Below, in pieces: positions 12,890 to 23,439 of a stretch of 28,619 nucleotides of DNA (the first letter of the stretch is position 1; each line of letters opens with the position of its first letter). Below the pieces are notes generated by a model that made no database searches, was not told the origin of the DNA, and saw nothing but the letters and a program-made list of their open reading frames with translations. The stretch comes from Branchiostoma floridae. Taxonomy: Eukaryota; Chordata; Leptocardii; Amphioxiformes; Branchiostomatidae. The position numbers and the translations under genes were made by a program. Where the stretch lies: positions 17,785,758 to 17,814,376 of the forward strand of contig NC_049985.1 in assembly GCF_000003815.2 (NCBI RefSeq). Reading direction: 5' to 3'.

Positions 12890-14670
12890 ATTGTTCCCGT
12901 TGGATGTCTGAAGCTGAAGCTGTGCGTTTGAATACTAACGTAAGGGCTGTTTATCGATGAGCAAGGATGCCCCAAACCGGGCCTGGAGGTCACGTGAGGT
13001 CAGAGTTCAGACGAGAGATGCAACACAAAAAGCAATATCAGCATTTGTTACACGAGGTTGTTGTTGTGCATGCAGAATGAGTGCTTCACTAGCCGTGACT
13101 AAAACAGATTAGTCTTACTGATATGGTGATGTTTATTGTCTGAAGCTGGCTGCTTGAATATTAATGTTAAACACGGAGGTTGCTTACTCGTTTTGCTTTC
13201 ACTAACATTTTTATGACGCCATTAAAAGCATATAAGAATATTTATAGGCCAAATCAATGTAATTCCTTGGTTCTGAGATTGTTGCAAGATGATAACGGAG
13301 TGGGCGGGTGAAATAGTTGTAAATAAGAAACTGGCTAGTAGTCATTATTAAGTGTTGATATTTCGATCATGAAATTTGACAATAGATAGATAGATAGATA
13401 TAGGCATGCTTCTACCCAGAAATATCGAAACAAATCAAAAGGAATCAAAGTGGTGTGAATGATACAGTTGGAGACCATCGGGTTACGAGGGCTAGTCGGT
13501 ATCATGCCCTGTTCACATTTTTAAATAAAAAGTGGAAATTCGCACAAAATGCCCTTACTAATGGTCAAGAATTCGACCCTATGAATGGTTCCTCTCATTT
13601 GATAGCTTTTTTGGAAGTAATGTTAATGATGTTACAAACAGCCATGATTTTTTTCTCCACGACGTTTTGGCAACTTCCAGCCGCCTTCATTGGGGCATAA
13701 TCAACTCCTCTTTATCAGGTGATCTGAAAATGTACTTACCTTAGGTTTCTCCAAACTTACCTCTCAATCTGGTCAGAATATCTTCTGTTGCCACTATCCT
13801 GGTAAGAAGGTCACAAAGGACTGTCCTCAGTCTTCATCTTGCAGCTGTGCCCCTCAGATTGGAACTCGGAGTGGCCGTTACCAAACGGCGTGGTGAAAAC
13901 AATGTTTGATTAGTCTTACTTACATGGGCGTGTTGATTGTCTGATGCTGACGTCGAGGGTGACACGTAGGTGCTGGAAAGAACAACAATCGACCAGAAAT
14001 CAACCAATTGAAGAGCGGCTCTTGGAAGGTGCAGTAAAGGATTATGATGGCATCGTCCATGTGGTGTTCAAACTCATATTTTATATTACTTGTTTATTTC
14101 AGGTTCTCACAGGCCCAGATGACATAGGGACAAACATGAAAAACATAGAATATGTACAACATTTTAAGACAAACTGACAACATTATGGCTATGTGTAGAG
14201 GCGGCGCCAGAGATTGGTGAAAAATGAATTCTGGTAAAAAGAGTCGGACTTAAGTACGGACTGTATAATGGTATTAGTTAAATTGAAAAGCCTATGTACA
14301 AAGGAATGGCACTGTTTACGCCATCTGGCGTCGAAAGTATCAGTATGATTGAACACGAACATTTCACTAGCACTGCAGGATCTAGGTATAATTTTTTGGA
14401 CGGAGCAATAAACGTTCCTTTTCCGACACACTAATGTATGGGACATTGGGACCTGGAGAGTTTTGTATTTCTGTATTGTTTTTCTTTCGGAAAGCCCATT
14501 ATGATTTGTGGGCTTATAGTTTCCCCTTGGGGCGCTACTCACTGTGAGTCCCCGTGGCTGTAATTAGGAACTTCACGTTTCTGAGGGCATGTTTTGATGC
14601 CTGTAATGTCTTGGCTTTTACTGCATGTTCTGGGAGGGGTGACTCCATTCCCTGACGGTTCTATGAAAAC
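12890..14670. repeat. dispersed low-copy repeat, copy 3 of 3
   Basis: The longest copy, matching copy 2 to its right end (GTATTGTTTTTCTTTCGG, TTGGGGCGCTACTC, CTTTTACTGCATGTTC near 14470-14630) and copy 1 through GATTAGTCTTACTGATATGG and CAGAATATCTTCTGTTGCCACT. The frame at 13455-13700 and the minus-strand equivalent of 7643-7392 carry stops or do not persist between copies. I therefore treat the whole segment as non-coding duplicated DNA. Confidence 0.75.
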
Positions 14671-14816
14671 GAATTCAGTCTTCTCGCAATAACGGAGGGT
14701 AGAAGTCCAAGCTATTTTCAGTATGAAATTTGCTGCACATAAACCACCAATCTCCCCGCATTTTGAGCTAACGGCTATTCCATTTGACTATCAAGCCTTG
14801 TAGAGTTGCTCGAGAA

Positions 14817-15155
14817 CAAAATTTAGCTGCCGTGTGACGGAAAGGCTGCACTTAATCAATGTCAACGGTAAAGAACAATTGACTCTCTAAGAACCAGAAC
14901 GAAAATCGCACGATCACACCTTCATTAGACTGATCACGTCTTTATTCATAAACCTCCATCTGATATTTGTTAACATTTCTACATTAAATTAGCCTTATTA
15001 TGTCTTGTTTTCAAGACTAAATTGAGACTTTTGATTTGATTTCATTACAAAATTGAGACTTTTATCATAGATTGTCATAAACACTGGCTATTACTTTATA
15101 TGCAATTGTGTACATATTTGTAATCCACAAATAGATAAGAACATTAAAATGATTT
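14817..15155. repeat. diverged copy of 22335-22755
   Basis: ACAAAATTTAGCTGCCGTGT, CTCTCTAAGAACCAGAAC, AATCGCACGATCAC, AAACCTCCATCTGATATTTG and ATCCACAAATAGATAA occur in the same order in both places. This copy lacks the short retroposed insertion at 22501-22583, so it serves as the empty-site reference. Confidence 0.85.
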
Positions 15156-16293
15156 TATTCTCAACTGTTTTGCCCTTTCATCTTAAGCTCCAAACATGCT
15201 GCTGTCTTGGTTATAAAAGAGTTACACAAGCACGTATGAATGATCTACTCAAGTCAAATTTCTTAAGTTAATTACATAATCCGTGCTGTTTACATACATC
15301 TTACTGCTAAATTGCTTGGTTACGGCTATGGTTACGATGGGGTTCTTCTTTCATTACATTAATTTCAGGTCACATTTCTAAATCTCTTGAAATACTACAT
15401 GTGTACAAGAGTAGATTTACACTTTCTGGATACATCATTTGTTATTGAATTGCTTCTCTGTGGTGGGATCGTCGCCCACTAATCTCTTTGATACAGATTC
15501 AGTCCCCAACAAAACCCTTTACAACATGAAGACACAATCTTGCTTACTTAGTCCCGCCATTACCTCAGTAGGTGTTGTGCTGTACTGAGGCTCAACAGTG
15601 ACAGCCAGTGTTAGCATTGCAGACTAGAGTCAGCTCAGACTGTAGCTCTAAGAATACCAGAACACTACATAGGTTCCCTGAATGACTAACTTTCACAAAC
15701 GCTCTTAGAATACCATTTAAAAACTAATACTTGATAGACAAGTAAAGTTTAATTCTTTATCACTAGATTCCTTGGCTGCAATTCACATCCCTTAAAGTCT
15801 AAAATAATACATGACTAGTTTGAGTGTTCATTGACATTGTTTAGAAATGCATCTTTTGCTCTTAAATTGCTTCTCTATGGTGGTGTCGTCTTCCTCTCAT
15901 CACTTTGTCTTAACCAGATTCTACCTCAGCAAAACTCAACAGAACGTGAAGTAACCAGCTTGCTTACTGAGTCCCGTCATTGACCCATGTACCTGGTTTT
16001 GTTTACGTTTTAGGTCATGTTCATTTGATCATATGGATGACACGGAAACATAAAAAGGAAGAATCTACACAGCTATTGAAGTAAAAACAAAAGACCCACA
16101 CTGTAAAGCCCTCATCCGTTTTGGGATTCACAGCGGATGTCTAACCGACAAGGCCTTACTGAGGATGGTCAGGGAACCGTTCAGCAGTGGCGGTCCGCCA
16201 TCAGCCAGTCGGCTTGGTAGGTCCTGTGGAAGAATGAACAAGATTGCCATCAACTCGTGCTGGGCAGATTCAATGGCGAAAGTAAAGCTGATA
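15156..16293. other. intergenic with a local ~420-bp spaced duplication
   Basis: ATTGCTTCTCTGTGGTGGGATCG near 15450 and ATTGCTTCTCTATGGTGGTGTCG near 15865 start two ~115-bp related blocks that end TTGCTTACTTAGTCCCGCCA and TTGCTTACTGAGTCCCGTCA. No gene is supported. The small frame at 16165-16350 runs into the MITE and is not convincing. Confidence 0.5.
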
Positions 16294-16440
16294 GGATATA
16301 GGCAAATTCTTTTTACACAACCAGAAGGTACTTACATTGCTTGTGTTTGATTGCTCTCAAATATTGCTTACGTTTCGATGTCTCTTTGAGAAACATCTAC
16401 TGGTTGTGTAAAAAGAACTCTCCTTTACCCTATATTCTAC
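16294..16440. mobile_element. MITE-like palindromic element
   Basis: GGATATAGGCAAATTC and TTTTTACACAACCAG at the left are mirrored by CTGGTTGTGTAAAAAG and CCTTTACCCTATA at the right. The interior has GCTTACGTTTCGATGTCTC with the near-inverse GAGACAT/CGAAACG order around AGAAACATC. AACCTGATGAAACTATTTTC follows immediately, as beside the related elements at 9533 and 11103. Confidence 0.7.
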
Positions 16441-17029
16441 CAACCTGATGAAACTATTTTCGGGTGTTTTACGTTACATCATTTCTGATGTAATGGATTT
16501 ATAAAAAAAGTGTTGAATTGTCCGGTGGCATTCATCGTACGTTAGGTCTCCAATAGCAAATTGGGACAGACGCAGATACGTAAAATATTAAGGGAAACGT
16601 TTTGCCAGGACCTGCTAAAACCCATGTCATAGACATTTCACCATAATCGTTTGTAATGTTCTACTTGAAAGGCAATTCAGCATCTACAACTTGATAGAGG
16701 TTTACGTCCATCAGTCTTCTCGTCTGGGTGGGTGTGACTTGACAGAGCATGCTATAGTGACGGATGTCACTCCAAACGTTCGAAAGTAAATTCGTTTGAA
16801 ATGTTAGAAATGTTAGTCTACGCGAAACTTAGTGTCTATAGCTATGAGACTCCATGGCTGGCTAGAACAGTAACCATTGGCTACATAGAGTGAATGATGA
16901 GCCATGGGAGATAGCCTACAATTTGTATAATAAGAACTTCTGAAGGATGAATGAAAGAATGAATTAGTCACTGAATAGGTTGTTTTCAATCAATGGCAAG
17001 CCCAGTGTCCCTGCCAATCATTCCCATCA
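16441..17029. other. 3' flank of the lectin gene, nothing recognised
   Basis: Downstream of the lectin stop codon in gene sense. I see no canonical AATAAA on the minus strand close to the stop. If the donor-like GTATGT at 17079 is used, a further exon could lie here, but no good acceptor-plus-frame is obvious. Confidence 0.35.
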
Positions 17030-17505
17030 TTACCAGTTTCCACAGCATTTAGAACTCGACATGTAAGACTCTAACATACCTGGGATGAACTGGCATATGA
17101 AGGGTCGGCGTTTGGAGCATGGTACGTCGTTCAAAGAAGCCCAGTTGGTCGATCCAAGTGTCACTTCAGATTCGACACAATCTTCATCACCGCTTTTATC
17201 ATTCGGCTCCCCAGGGCTCCACGGACCGCTCCCCATAGGAGCTCCGTCCATCCACTCATAGCGCCTCTCGCTGCGCTGATCGCCAAGGCCGATCCAGTGT
17301 TTGTAGATATTGATGCCCTCAGCTGTCAGTACACGCCAGAATGGGGGATTCTGCAGGGCGTGGTAGGATGCAGCGTCTCGGGGCATGGCCAGGGTGCCGC
17401 CGGACCGTCTGCAGGTTTCAGCCGCTTCGCTGAAGGTCACACTGGATTGGAACAGCTTGTAGCAGATCCCATTCCCTCCATCCGAGTAATCATCGGGGCA
17501 GGATA
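17030..17505 (-). CDS. lectin gene exon 6: C-type lectin domain
   Basis: Acceptor CTTCAG at 17506-17511. The domain opens [15 protein letters not shown], the extra cysteine pair of long-form domains. It goes on with [10 protein letters not shown], the hallmark [37 protein letters not shown] and ends RPFICQF. All six cysteines of a folded long-form domain are present. EPN plus the acidic DED stretch and LND supply the usual calcium/sugar ligands; the canonical WND is altered to LND. The open frame runs on 14 residues past the domain to TAA at 17030. A strong phase-1 donor (CCCAG before GTATGT, 17080/17079) offers an alternative end. Confidence 0.9.
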
Positions 17506-20500
17506 CTGAAGAAGGTTCGTTTACAGCATCATTATGTATAATATACAGTAAAATCTTGTCTCAACAATCTATATCTGTATCTGCATAGCCGGCATGACCG
17601 CCCTTCGGCCCTTCGCAGGCAAGGCACTACACTTAACGACCCGTCACACCTAACTTTTCGACATCTATCTACAAGTGTTCTTTAAAACTATCCAGACAAG
17701 TTGTCCCTATTGTGTTAAAACTTTGTTGATAACAAATTCCACTCTACGATAGTTCTGAGAAAGACATCTATCCTAGGTTGGTAACTCTGATATTTAAAAG
17801 CATGACTTTTTCTCTACGTCAGTCACTGAAATATGCAGCAAATGATTGGTAAGAAATGTTCGAGATGGTTGGTGCAGACAAGAGGGTCTTGACTATATAA
17901 AATATCATGTAACCATTGAAAGTTGGCAAAGGTTGGAGGAATATAGCCCTAACCTTCCTTCTGCGCGTCCGTCATCCCTGGAGGTCCGGCACACCCAAGG
18001 GCAGGACAAGCTGGCCCAAGTTCTCCCTTTGCACCAGCTGGGCCCATGGGCCCTCTTTCCCCAGGGGGGCCACGAGTAGCCGGCCCTTGGGGTCCTTTCG
18101 CTCCCGGAGGTCCAGGAGGCCCGGGGGGGCCGGGGAGCCCGAGGCTTGCTGGCCCTTTGGGTCCTCTAAAATCATTGCCTGAAATAAAAGATGTTAGACG
18201 AAAGACAACCACAACTCAGTAGGAAAGTCAAGGTTTGAGATTTGTAGTCTTTGTGATGGTAGGACAAACTACTTACGTTCCATCTCCGTCATTCGCACGG
18301 TAAGCTTTTGGATCTCTTCAGAAAGCACGGTCATGTTGACTATGGAAAAACGAGAAGGAAAACTAAGCTTGCTATGTTAACAATGTGATTCAGGCAAAAT
18401 TGACTTCTATCAAAAAATTCTTATTGTCTCTGAACTGGATTCCATAAGGAAAGCGTATGAGGGGAGACAGCAAATAAACTAGAAGGAAAGTTGAAAGTAC
18501 CAATGACAAAAACTGACCTATAACGAAAGGCAGTACGATAGCAATGACTGCTACAACCAGCCCACCAACGGTCAGCCAGATGGTCTTGCACCAGCTCGAC
18601 CAATTGGTCTTGTTTTTAGTGCTTGGATTATAGGTTTCTGTTTGACATGAAATGCATTTTGAAGTTATCTATTGCAAATTTGAAACAATGTACAAGTCTT
18701 GCATGAAATAGAGACAAAACAATACAAAACAATAAAGACAATAATATGAAAGAACAAGCTAATTACATAAAACCAAATGAGCCAAAATCTACACTTGTTC
18801 CTTAAATCCATGTCTAACGTCTACAAGAAAATAAAAAGCTTGTCCAGGACAGAATTTTATTGCACGACAATTATACATGGTACAATGTATGGTATCGACT
18901 ATTACACGGAGTACAAAATAGATCCTAATTAACATGATAATAAGGGCTAATACAAGTCTTTGATACAATGTTGCAATTAAGTTGGACAAATCAAGTACAA
19001 AACCCATGGATACTGCATCAGTGCCAAGTTCACAAACCCAGAAGCCAAACAAACGTTTGCAACACCAACCCACATCACAATCTATCAAGAGGTTCTCGCG
19101 TTTCAGCATCGGAAACACACAAGCACTCGGACTCAAAACATTATCTGCACTGTCATTAAGGTGAAAATAAAGGCCCCCCACTGTAAGGCATGAACATGAC
19201 AGAAATTAACTAAATTTAGTAATATACTAATAAGTAAAAAGATAGTAACGATCACGCAATCCATTACAACCGCGACTCTTCCAAGAATACCCTTAATTTG
19301 ATGTCACCCTCAATGGTTAGTCACAAGACTTCCGAAATGCGACATTGTTCTTAACTTGAATAGAGCAGCTGGGATGTACCTTCTATCGAAGCGTAGTAGA
19401 TAGCGTTGTTTATATTTAACTGGGATCGAGCAATGCTATACCTTCTATCGACGAATAGTACATGGCGTTGTTTATATTTAACTGGGATCGAGCAATGCTG
19501 TACCTTCTATCGAGGCGTAGTAAATAGCGTTGTTTATATTTAACTGTGATAGAGCAATGCTGTACCTTCTATCGAGGCGTAGTAAATAGCGTTGTTTATA
19601 TTTAACTGTGATAGAGCAATGCTGTACCTTCTATCGACGAGTAGTACATGGCGTTGTTTATATCTAACTGGGATAGAGCAATGTTGTACCTTCTATCGAG
19701 GCGTAGTACATGGCGTTGTTTACATTTAACTGGGATAGAGCTATGCTGTACCTTCTATCGAGGAGTAGTACATGGCGTTGTTTGTATCTAACTGGGGTAG
19801 AGCAATGCTATACCTTCTATCGACGAATAGTACATAGCGTTGTTTATATCTAACTGTGATAAAGCAATGCTATACCTTCTATCGAGGAGTAGTACATGGC
19901 GTTGTTTACATTTGCACCTTCGTCCGCAAGCGACCGCCAGTCTTCCCGGGTGTGCGTGGCGCCTGCAGAAAATATAGTTTGTAAACTCATCTGCATATCA
20001 ATAACTCTCACTGAAACGCTCCGTCCTCTTCATGTTATCTGACCGTATTCCTCTGCTCAGGGTGTCTTAATGTTATCTGGCCCCGTTCAGAGTGTCCAGA
20101 GCTATTGAGTCAGATAGGTGAAGAGGACTGACCAGTAATCTCCAAGCAGATCTTTCGGTTGAAAAAACAGCATCCAGTGTTTTTGCCCATCGATGATGTG
20201 TTATTTTGCCAACCGAAATCTCTAACAACCATCCCATGGCCGGGAAACAGAAAACAGTGCCTCAGACAAGTGGGCGATATTTAGAAAGCTATGTCTGATT
20301 TTGAAAATAATATCTGTGCGTAAAAGACGTGTTTACAATTATTTACAAGTAACTATGGTACGTAGCAACTCTACGGCATTTTAAAGCTGTCTTATCGCAT
20401 AAAGCTCATGTAACATTTTTACGTCTGACCTCCATTCCATCATCTAATCTTTTTTTTTTGGTTTTGAACTTTCAGCGTTAATGGTTTTGAGTATTAGAGG

Positions 20501-21363
20501 CTGATTTTGTTCCCGACGACTTGATTTTCATGTGATCTACTGTATGTTGTCTACGGGAGCCTCAACGTTGACTGAATGTAACGCGTTTTGTCTTGTTAAT
20601 ATGTATGGTGTGTCTCATTTACATATCAACTTTCAAAAGCTGTAGGGGTCGCCCACCTGTCTTGAGATGAAATGAATAAACAAGTTGGTGCCGTAACGAG
20701 TCTAGCATATATGCATATTTGACTTATTCTCGTGCCGTTAAAAATAAATGGTTGTGAAGAGTTTTAACAACCGTTATGGACAAGCTGTCTGAAGATAGAT
20801 TCCTCATAAGTCAAAAGTGGCGAAATGTAATTTTTATGTACGAAACTAGATACGATATTCTGATGCTTTTGAATCAGAAACATACATGGTACAATCTACA
20901 ATGAAGTGCAATTTATCTTCGACTGTATTGTGCTAAGCAGGGGTGGGTACTGTAACGGTGTACCGGTACAAAAACGTCTTTCTTCCTTGTTTCACCGGTC
21001 CGTAAATTTGGCGACCGCGCCCTTACAAAATGATTGTATTATACAAACAGACCTTTACACGTTTCAGGGCTCCAATAGAATAATGAGATCGAAGTAGTGT
21101 TTGTAGTTAATTTCAACCAAATTTCCACAGTCAAACCTGGTCTCAATATGACCACTTTCAGTCCGCCCCGAAGTCTACAGTCCCCAGAGACGAGCTGAGG
21201 ACGCAGGTTTTCGCGGGCAGTCAGGTCCAGGTTCAGATCCTGATCTGGGCCTAATCCTCTGGACCTGTACCTGCATTTTCTGTACAGGTACTCACACCAA
21301 ATGCTGAGAAAATCTTTTACCTTTTCTGTCGGACGCCTCGGGCGGTGGCTTCTGTGCCGGCAT
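17030..21363 (-). CDS. type II membrane receptor with collagen-like stalk and C-type lectin domain (six exons)
   Basis: Exons read on the minus strand: 21363-21321, 19962-19876, 18637-18518, 18339-18277, 18178-17954 and 17505-17030. Each border is GT-AG and every intron is phase 1, giving about 337 residues. Order: a 43-residue cytoplasmic end with [10 protein letters not shown], a linker with NKTNWSS, a membrane span ([20 protein letters not shown]), a charged heptad-like neck, about 20 Gly-X-Y triplets, then a long-form C-type lectin domain. With no signal peptide and an internal anchor, the lectin should face outside. The layout parallels vertebrate membrane collectins such as COLEC12, though shorter. 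EPN and LND suggest calcium-dependent binding of mannose-type sugars. The YYSSI motif could couple to SH2 proteins; that is inferred. The last exon may instead splice at 17080, so the C-terminus is uncertain. Confidence 0.8.
17954..18178 (-). CDS. lectin gene exon 5: collagen-like Gly-X-Y segment
   Basis: 225 bp, phase 1 to phase 1, between ATTTCAG and a donor GTTAGG. It encodes [19 protein letters not shown], then continuous Gly-X-Y with [17 protein letters not shown], and a Cys-containing end ([14 protein letters not shown]) that could cross-link the trimer. Proline-rich X and Y positions favour a stable triple helix, which would cluster three lectin heads. Confidence 0.9.
18277..18339 (-). 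CDS. lectin gene exon 4: short neck
   Basis: 63 bp, phase 1 to phase 1, between TCCATAG and GTAAGT. The 21 residues ([21 protein letters not shown]) have hydrophobics at heptad-like spacing, fitting a short trimerising coiled coil, plus an N-glycosylation sequon NMT. Confidence 0.85.
18518..18637 (-). CDS. lectin gene exon 3: membrane span
   Basis: 120 bp, phase 1 to phase 1, between CAAACAG and GTCAG. It encodes [18 protein letters not shown] followed by a span of about 22 hydrophobic residues ([20 protein letters not shown] plus VI). The Lys-Thr/Trp/Cys just before the span and a polar neck after it agree with type II topology. Confidence 0.88.
19360..19913 (-). repeat. 62-bp minisatellite, nine copies, derived from an exon-intron border
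   Basis: TTCTATCG recurs at 19381, 19443, 19505, 19567, 19629, 19691, 19753, 19815 and 19877, exactly 62 bp apart, with a degenerate partial copy at the left. On the minus strand each unit contains AACAACGCC, a Tyr-Tyr codon pair, a Ser/Ala-Ser-Ile-Glu stretch and GAAGGTA, i.e. the end of exon 2 plus its splice donor. Between units lies CTATCCCAGTTAAATATA, which brings a stop codon into the exon-2 frame. Confidence 0.95.
19876..19962 (-). CDS. lectin gene exon 2: cytoplasmic segment with Tyr motif
   Basis: 87 bp, phase 1 to phase 1. The acceptor is TTTTCTGCAG and the donor GAAG before GTATAG. It encodes [16 protein letters not shown] then [10 protein letters not shown]. The last ~36 coding bases and the donor are the founding unit of the 62-bp array that fills the start of the next intron. 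The Tyr-Ser-Ser-Ile motif resembles ITIM/YxxΦ signals but has Met rather than S/I/V/L at -2. Confidence 0.8.
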
Positions 21364-22514
21364 GATGCCACTTGCCCGTTTGGTGTCTAAAATTTGAAAC
21401 ACGTCCTGCAGCAGGCAATGCGGCAATGGGTGTGTAGAGCGTGTCCAGACACGAAATGAATTTTTACATTTACTTCATGCACATTAAAAGAAACCTCAAT
21501 ATAACTCATAATGAATAAAGTCATAAGTTACTTGCTATAGCCTATGTAAGCCTTTACATAGGTCGAGACAGATTACACTGAATTTATGAATCACATTGCT
21601 GAAAAAGGTAAACAGCCTTCAGGGCGATGCTATCAAAGATCATTTTTTTAATTGTTCTGTCAGGTCAAAAGAATATGCTTGTTTGTCTACATTTGTGCAC
21701 GTAGACATTACCAAAAAGATAAGTTTTTTTACATCGTCGTCACTAATGATTGAATCTATTGACATTTATTTGTAGAAGTTATTTTTCTCCGACTTTTGTG
21801 TGCATGTTACATGAAATACTTTAATTGTTCGCATGAGTGGACACTACAAGCAGTCTTCAAAGCTAGACTGTCAACGTGTTTTATCGTTGCTTGCATCATT
21901 GCCTACATTTGTGCATGTAACTACTGGTAAGAAAACAGTTTTCGCAGTGATTGCATATCACCGCCACTAATTAATGAGCAAATCTATTGACATTTCTTTG
22001 TGAAGGTTGTTTTTCTCCGACATTTGTGTGCATAAATGTAGACCATCAATCAGAACCCTGTCTACTTGAAACAACGATGACAATTAAGATGACTTAAAAT
22101 CTTGGTCTTGTGTTTGGCAAAAATTTTAAGCAGAGTATATTTTTTACTTTTATTTGTTTTCTGTTTTCACGACCCCCAAAAGGGTCCGAGTTACGACTTC
22201 TCTAGCCAACTGAAAACTGACTGAAGATATTGATGAAATCGAAGTCAAATAGTCAAATCAGGCTGTAGCTACAGTACAGCTACAGCACGTTGGGGGAGGG
22301 GTGTATTTGGGGGACCATCGCGAATACGTTGTACAAAATTTAGCTGCCGTGTGACGGAAAGGTTTCACTTAGTAATTATCGACGGCGAAGAAGAATTAAC
22401 TCTCTAAGAACCAGAACAAAAATCGCACGATCACGCCTTCATTAGACTGATCAGGTCTTTATTTAGAAACCTCCATCTGATATTTGTTATTTCTACATTA
22501 GGGCTAGCCCTTGG
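20868..22514. repeat. 1,647-bp segment repeated at 26973-28619
   Basis: Every base pairs with the later copy at a constant offset of 6,105. I see only a base loss/gain pair (GCTAAGCAGGGG versus GCTAGCAGGGGG) and one T/C change (CTTGTTTCACC versus CTTGTTCCACC). It contains the first lectin exon and its upstream region. The right limit is the window end and the left limit is the gap, so the full duplication may be longer. Confidence 0.97.
21321..21363 (-). CDS. lectin gene exon 1: start codon and cytoplasmic N-terminus
   Basis: ATG at 21363 begins [14 protein letters not shown] and reaches a phase-1 donor (AAAAG before GTAAAAG, exon end 21321) that joins exon 2 in frame. The longer open frame through this donor (to 21039) is not used in this model. 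The same exon is repeated at 27426-27468. Confidence 0.65.
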
Positions 22515-22583
22515 CAATAGCCTATGGCTAGTTGGGCAGCCCTGGCTGTCTGTAAACAGCCGAACGAATAAATAAATAAATAC
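22501..22583 (+). mobile_element. short SINE-like retroposed insert with 12-bp target duplication
   Basis: ATTTCTACATTA at 22489-22500 is repeated at 22584-22595. The related sequence at 14980-15000 has the site once. The 83-bp insert begins GGGCTAGCCCTTGG and ends in an A-rich (AATA)n tail, GAATAAATAAATAAATA, typical of LINE-mobilised retroposons. It is too short to show clear A and B boxes, so the source RNA is unknown. Confidence 0.75.
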
Positions 22584-22595
22584 ATTTCTACATTA

Positions 22596-22819
22596 CATTA
22601 TCCTTATTCTGTCATCTTGTTCTTAATTGTTTTCAAGACTAAAATTGAGACTTTTATCATATATTGTGTTAAACACTTGCTACTTAATTAGTTTGCATAC
22701 AATTGTGAACATATTTGCAATCCACAAATAGATAATAACATCAAAAATACTTTCTAAAATTTTTGCCGAGAGAGAGAGAGAGAGAGAGAAAGAAAAAGAA
22801 AGAAAGATAGATAGATAAT

Positions 22820-22859
<40 letters not shown>

Positions 22860-22979
22860 GTGAGTGAGTGAGGTGTGGTATTAGAGGCATTTGGACTCAT
22901 AACCGAATACCTTACTCCACTGGACTGGTCCTGTCCTGCGATGCTATTGACTTAAAATACCATTTATAAGCTTTACTGA
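22596..22979. repeat. microsatellite-rich intergenic stretch
   Basis: Includes (GA)n at about 22770-22788, (GAAA) words, (GATA)n at 22806-22858 and (GTGA)n at 22859-22871. The first part still matches 15000-15155. Confidence 0.8.
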
Positions 22980-23200
22980 ATATCCACAAAACACAACAAA
23001 TATATCATTGCAAAAACAGTAGTGTCTGTTATAAAACTAGTAGAAAATCAGTTACATGGTAAACAGTAGTACATGCTAAAGATAGAAAAACAACTTGGGT
23101 GTTCAAAAAAAAAATACACAGTTCTAAGACACTCGCTCTACAGTGTGTTTGAGCTATTGAGAAAGTACAGTGCTGCCACAGACATTGTACGTGTGGCCAT
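22980..23200 (-). other. 3' flank or UTR of the LRR receptor, duplicated at 11666-11855
   Basis: The sequence from TATCCACAAAACACAAC to GAGCTATTGAG is shared with the LRR relic. It lies 0.5-0.7 kb beyond the LRR stop in gene sense. It may be 3' UTR or merely duplicated flank; I see no clear AATAAA nearby. Confidence 0.5.
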
Positions 23201-23439
23201 GAGAATCACAATGATGTTTTACAGGTATAATTCCTATTACTTCCTCCCAAAGGACTGTCTGTAGGCATTAAAACAAGTGCACTCCATGTCAAGACTTCCA
23301 CAATTCGTAAGAAAAACATCAATTGCTATATGTGCGCCTAGTGCGATAGAAAGTGTCTAATGAATCACAGCTTCCCAAAAGGAGCGAATAGAAACCGTCC
23401 TCTCCCACTGACCTATCATGTTTTCATGGGTCAGGTCCT

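Noticed and set aside
16165-16350. Short plus-strand gene
   Set aside because: The frame runs into the MITE at 16294 and shows no domain or splice context.
17297-18182. Plus-strand and second minus-strand frames over the lectin and collagen exons
   Set aside because: GC-rich Gly/Pro coding opens other frames; only one frame gives Gly-X-Y and matches splice phase.
19360-19913. CRISPR-like array
   Set aside because: The units are contiguous 62-bp repeats with no unique spacers, in a eukaryotic intron.
21039-21371. 110-codon minus-strand open frame (and its copy at 27144-27476) as a standalone gene
   Set aside because: Only its first part is needed: the ATG at 21363 is in a different frame and a donor at 21320 joins it to exon 2 in phase 1. 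The rest looks like intron sequence.
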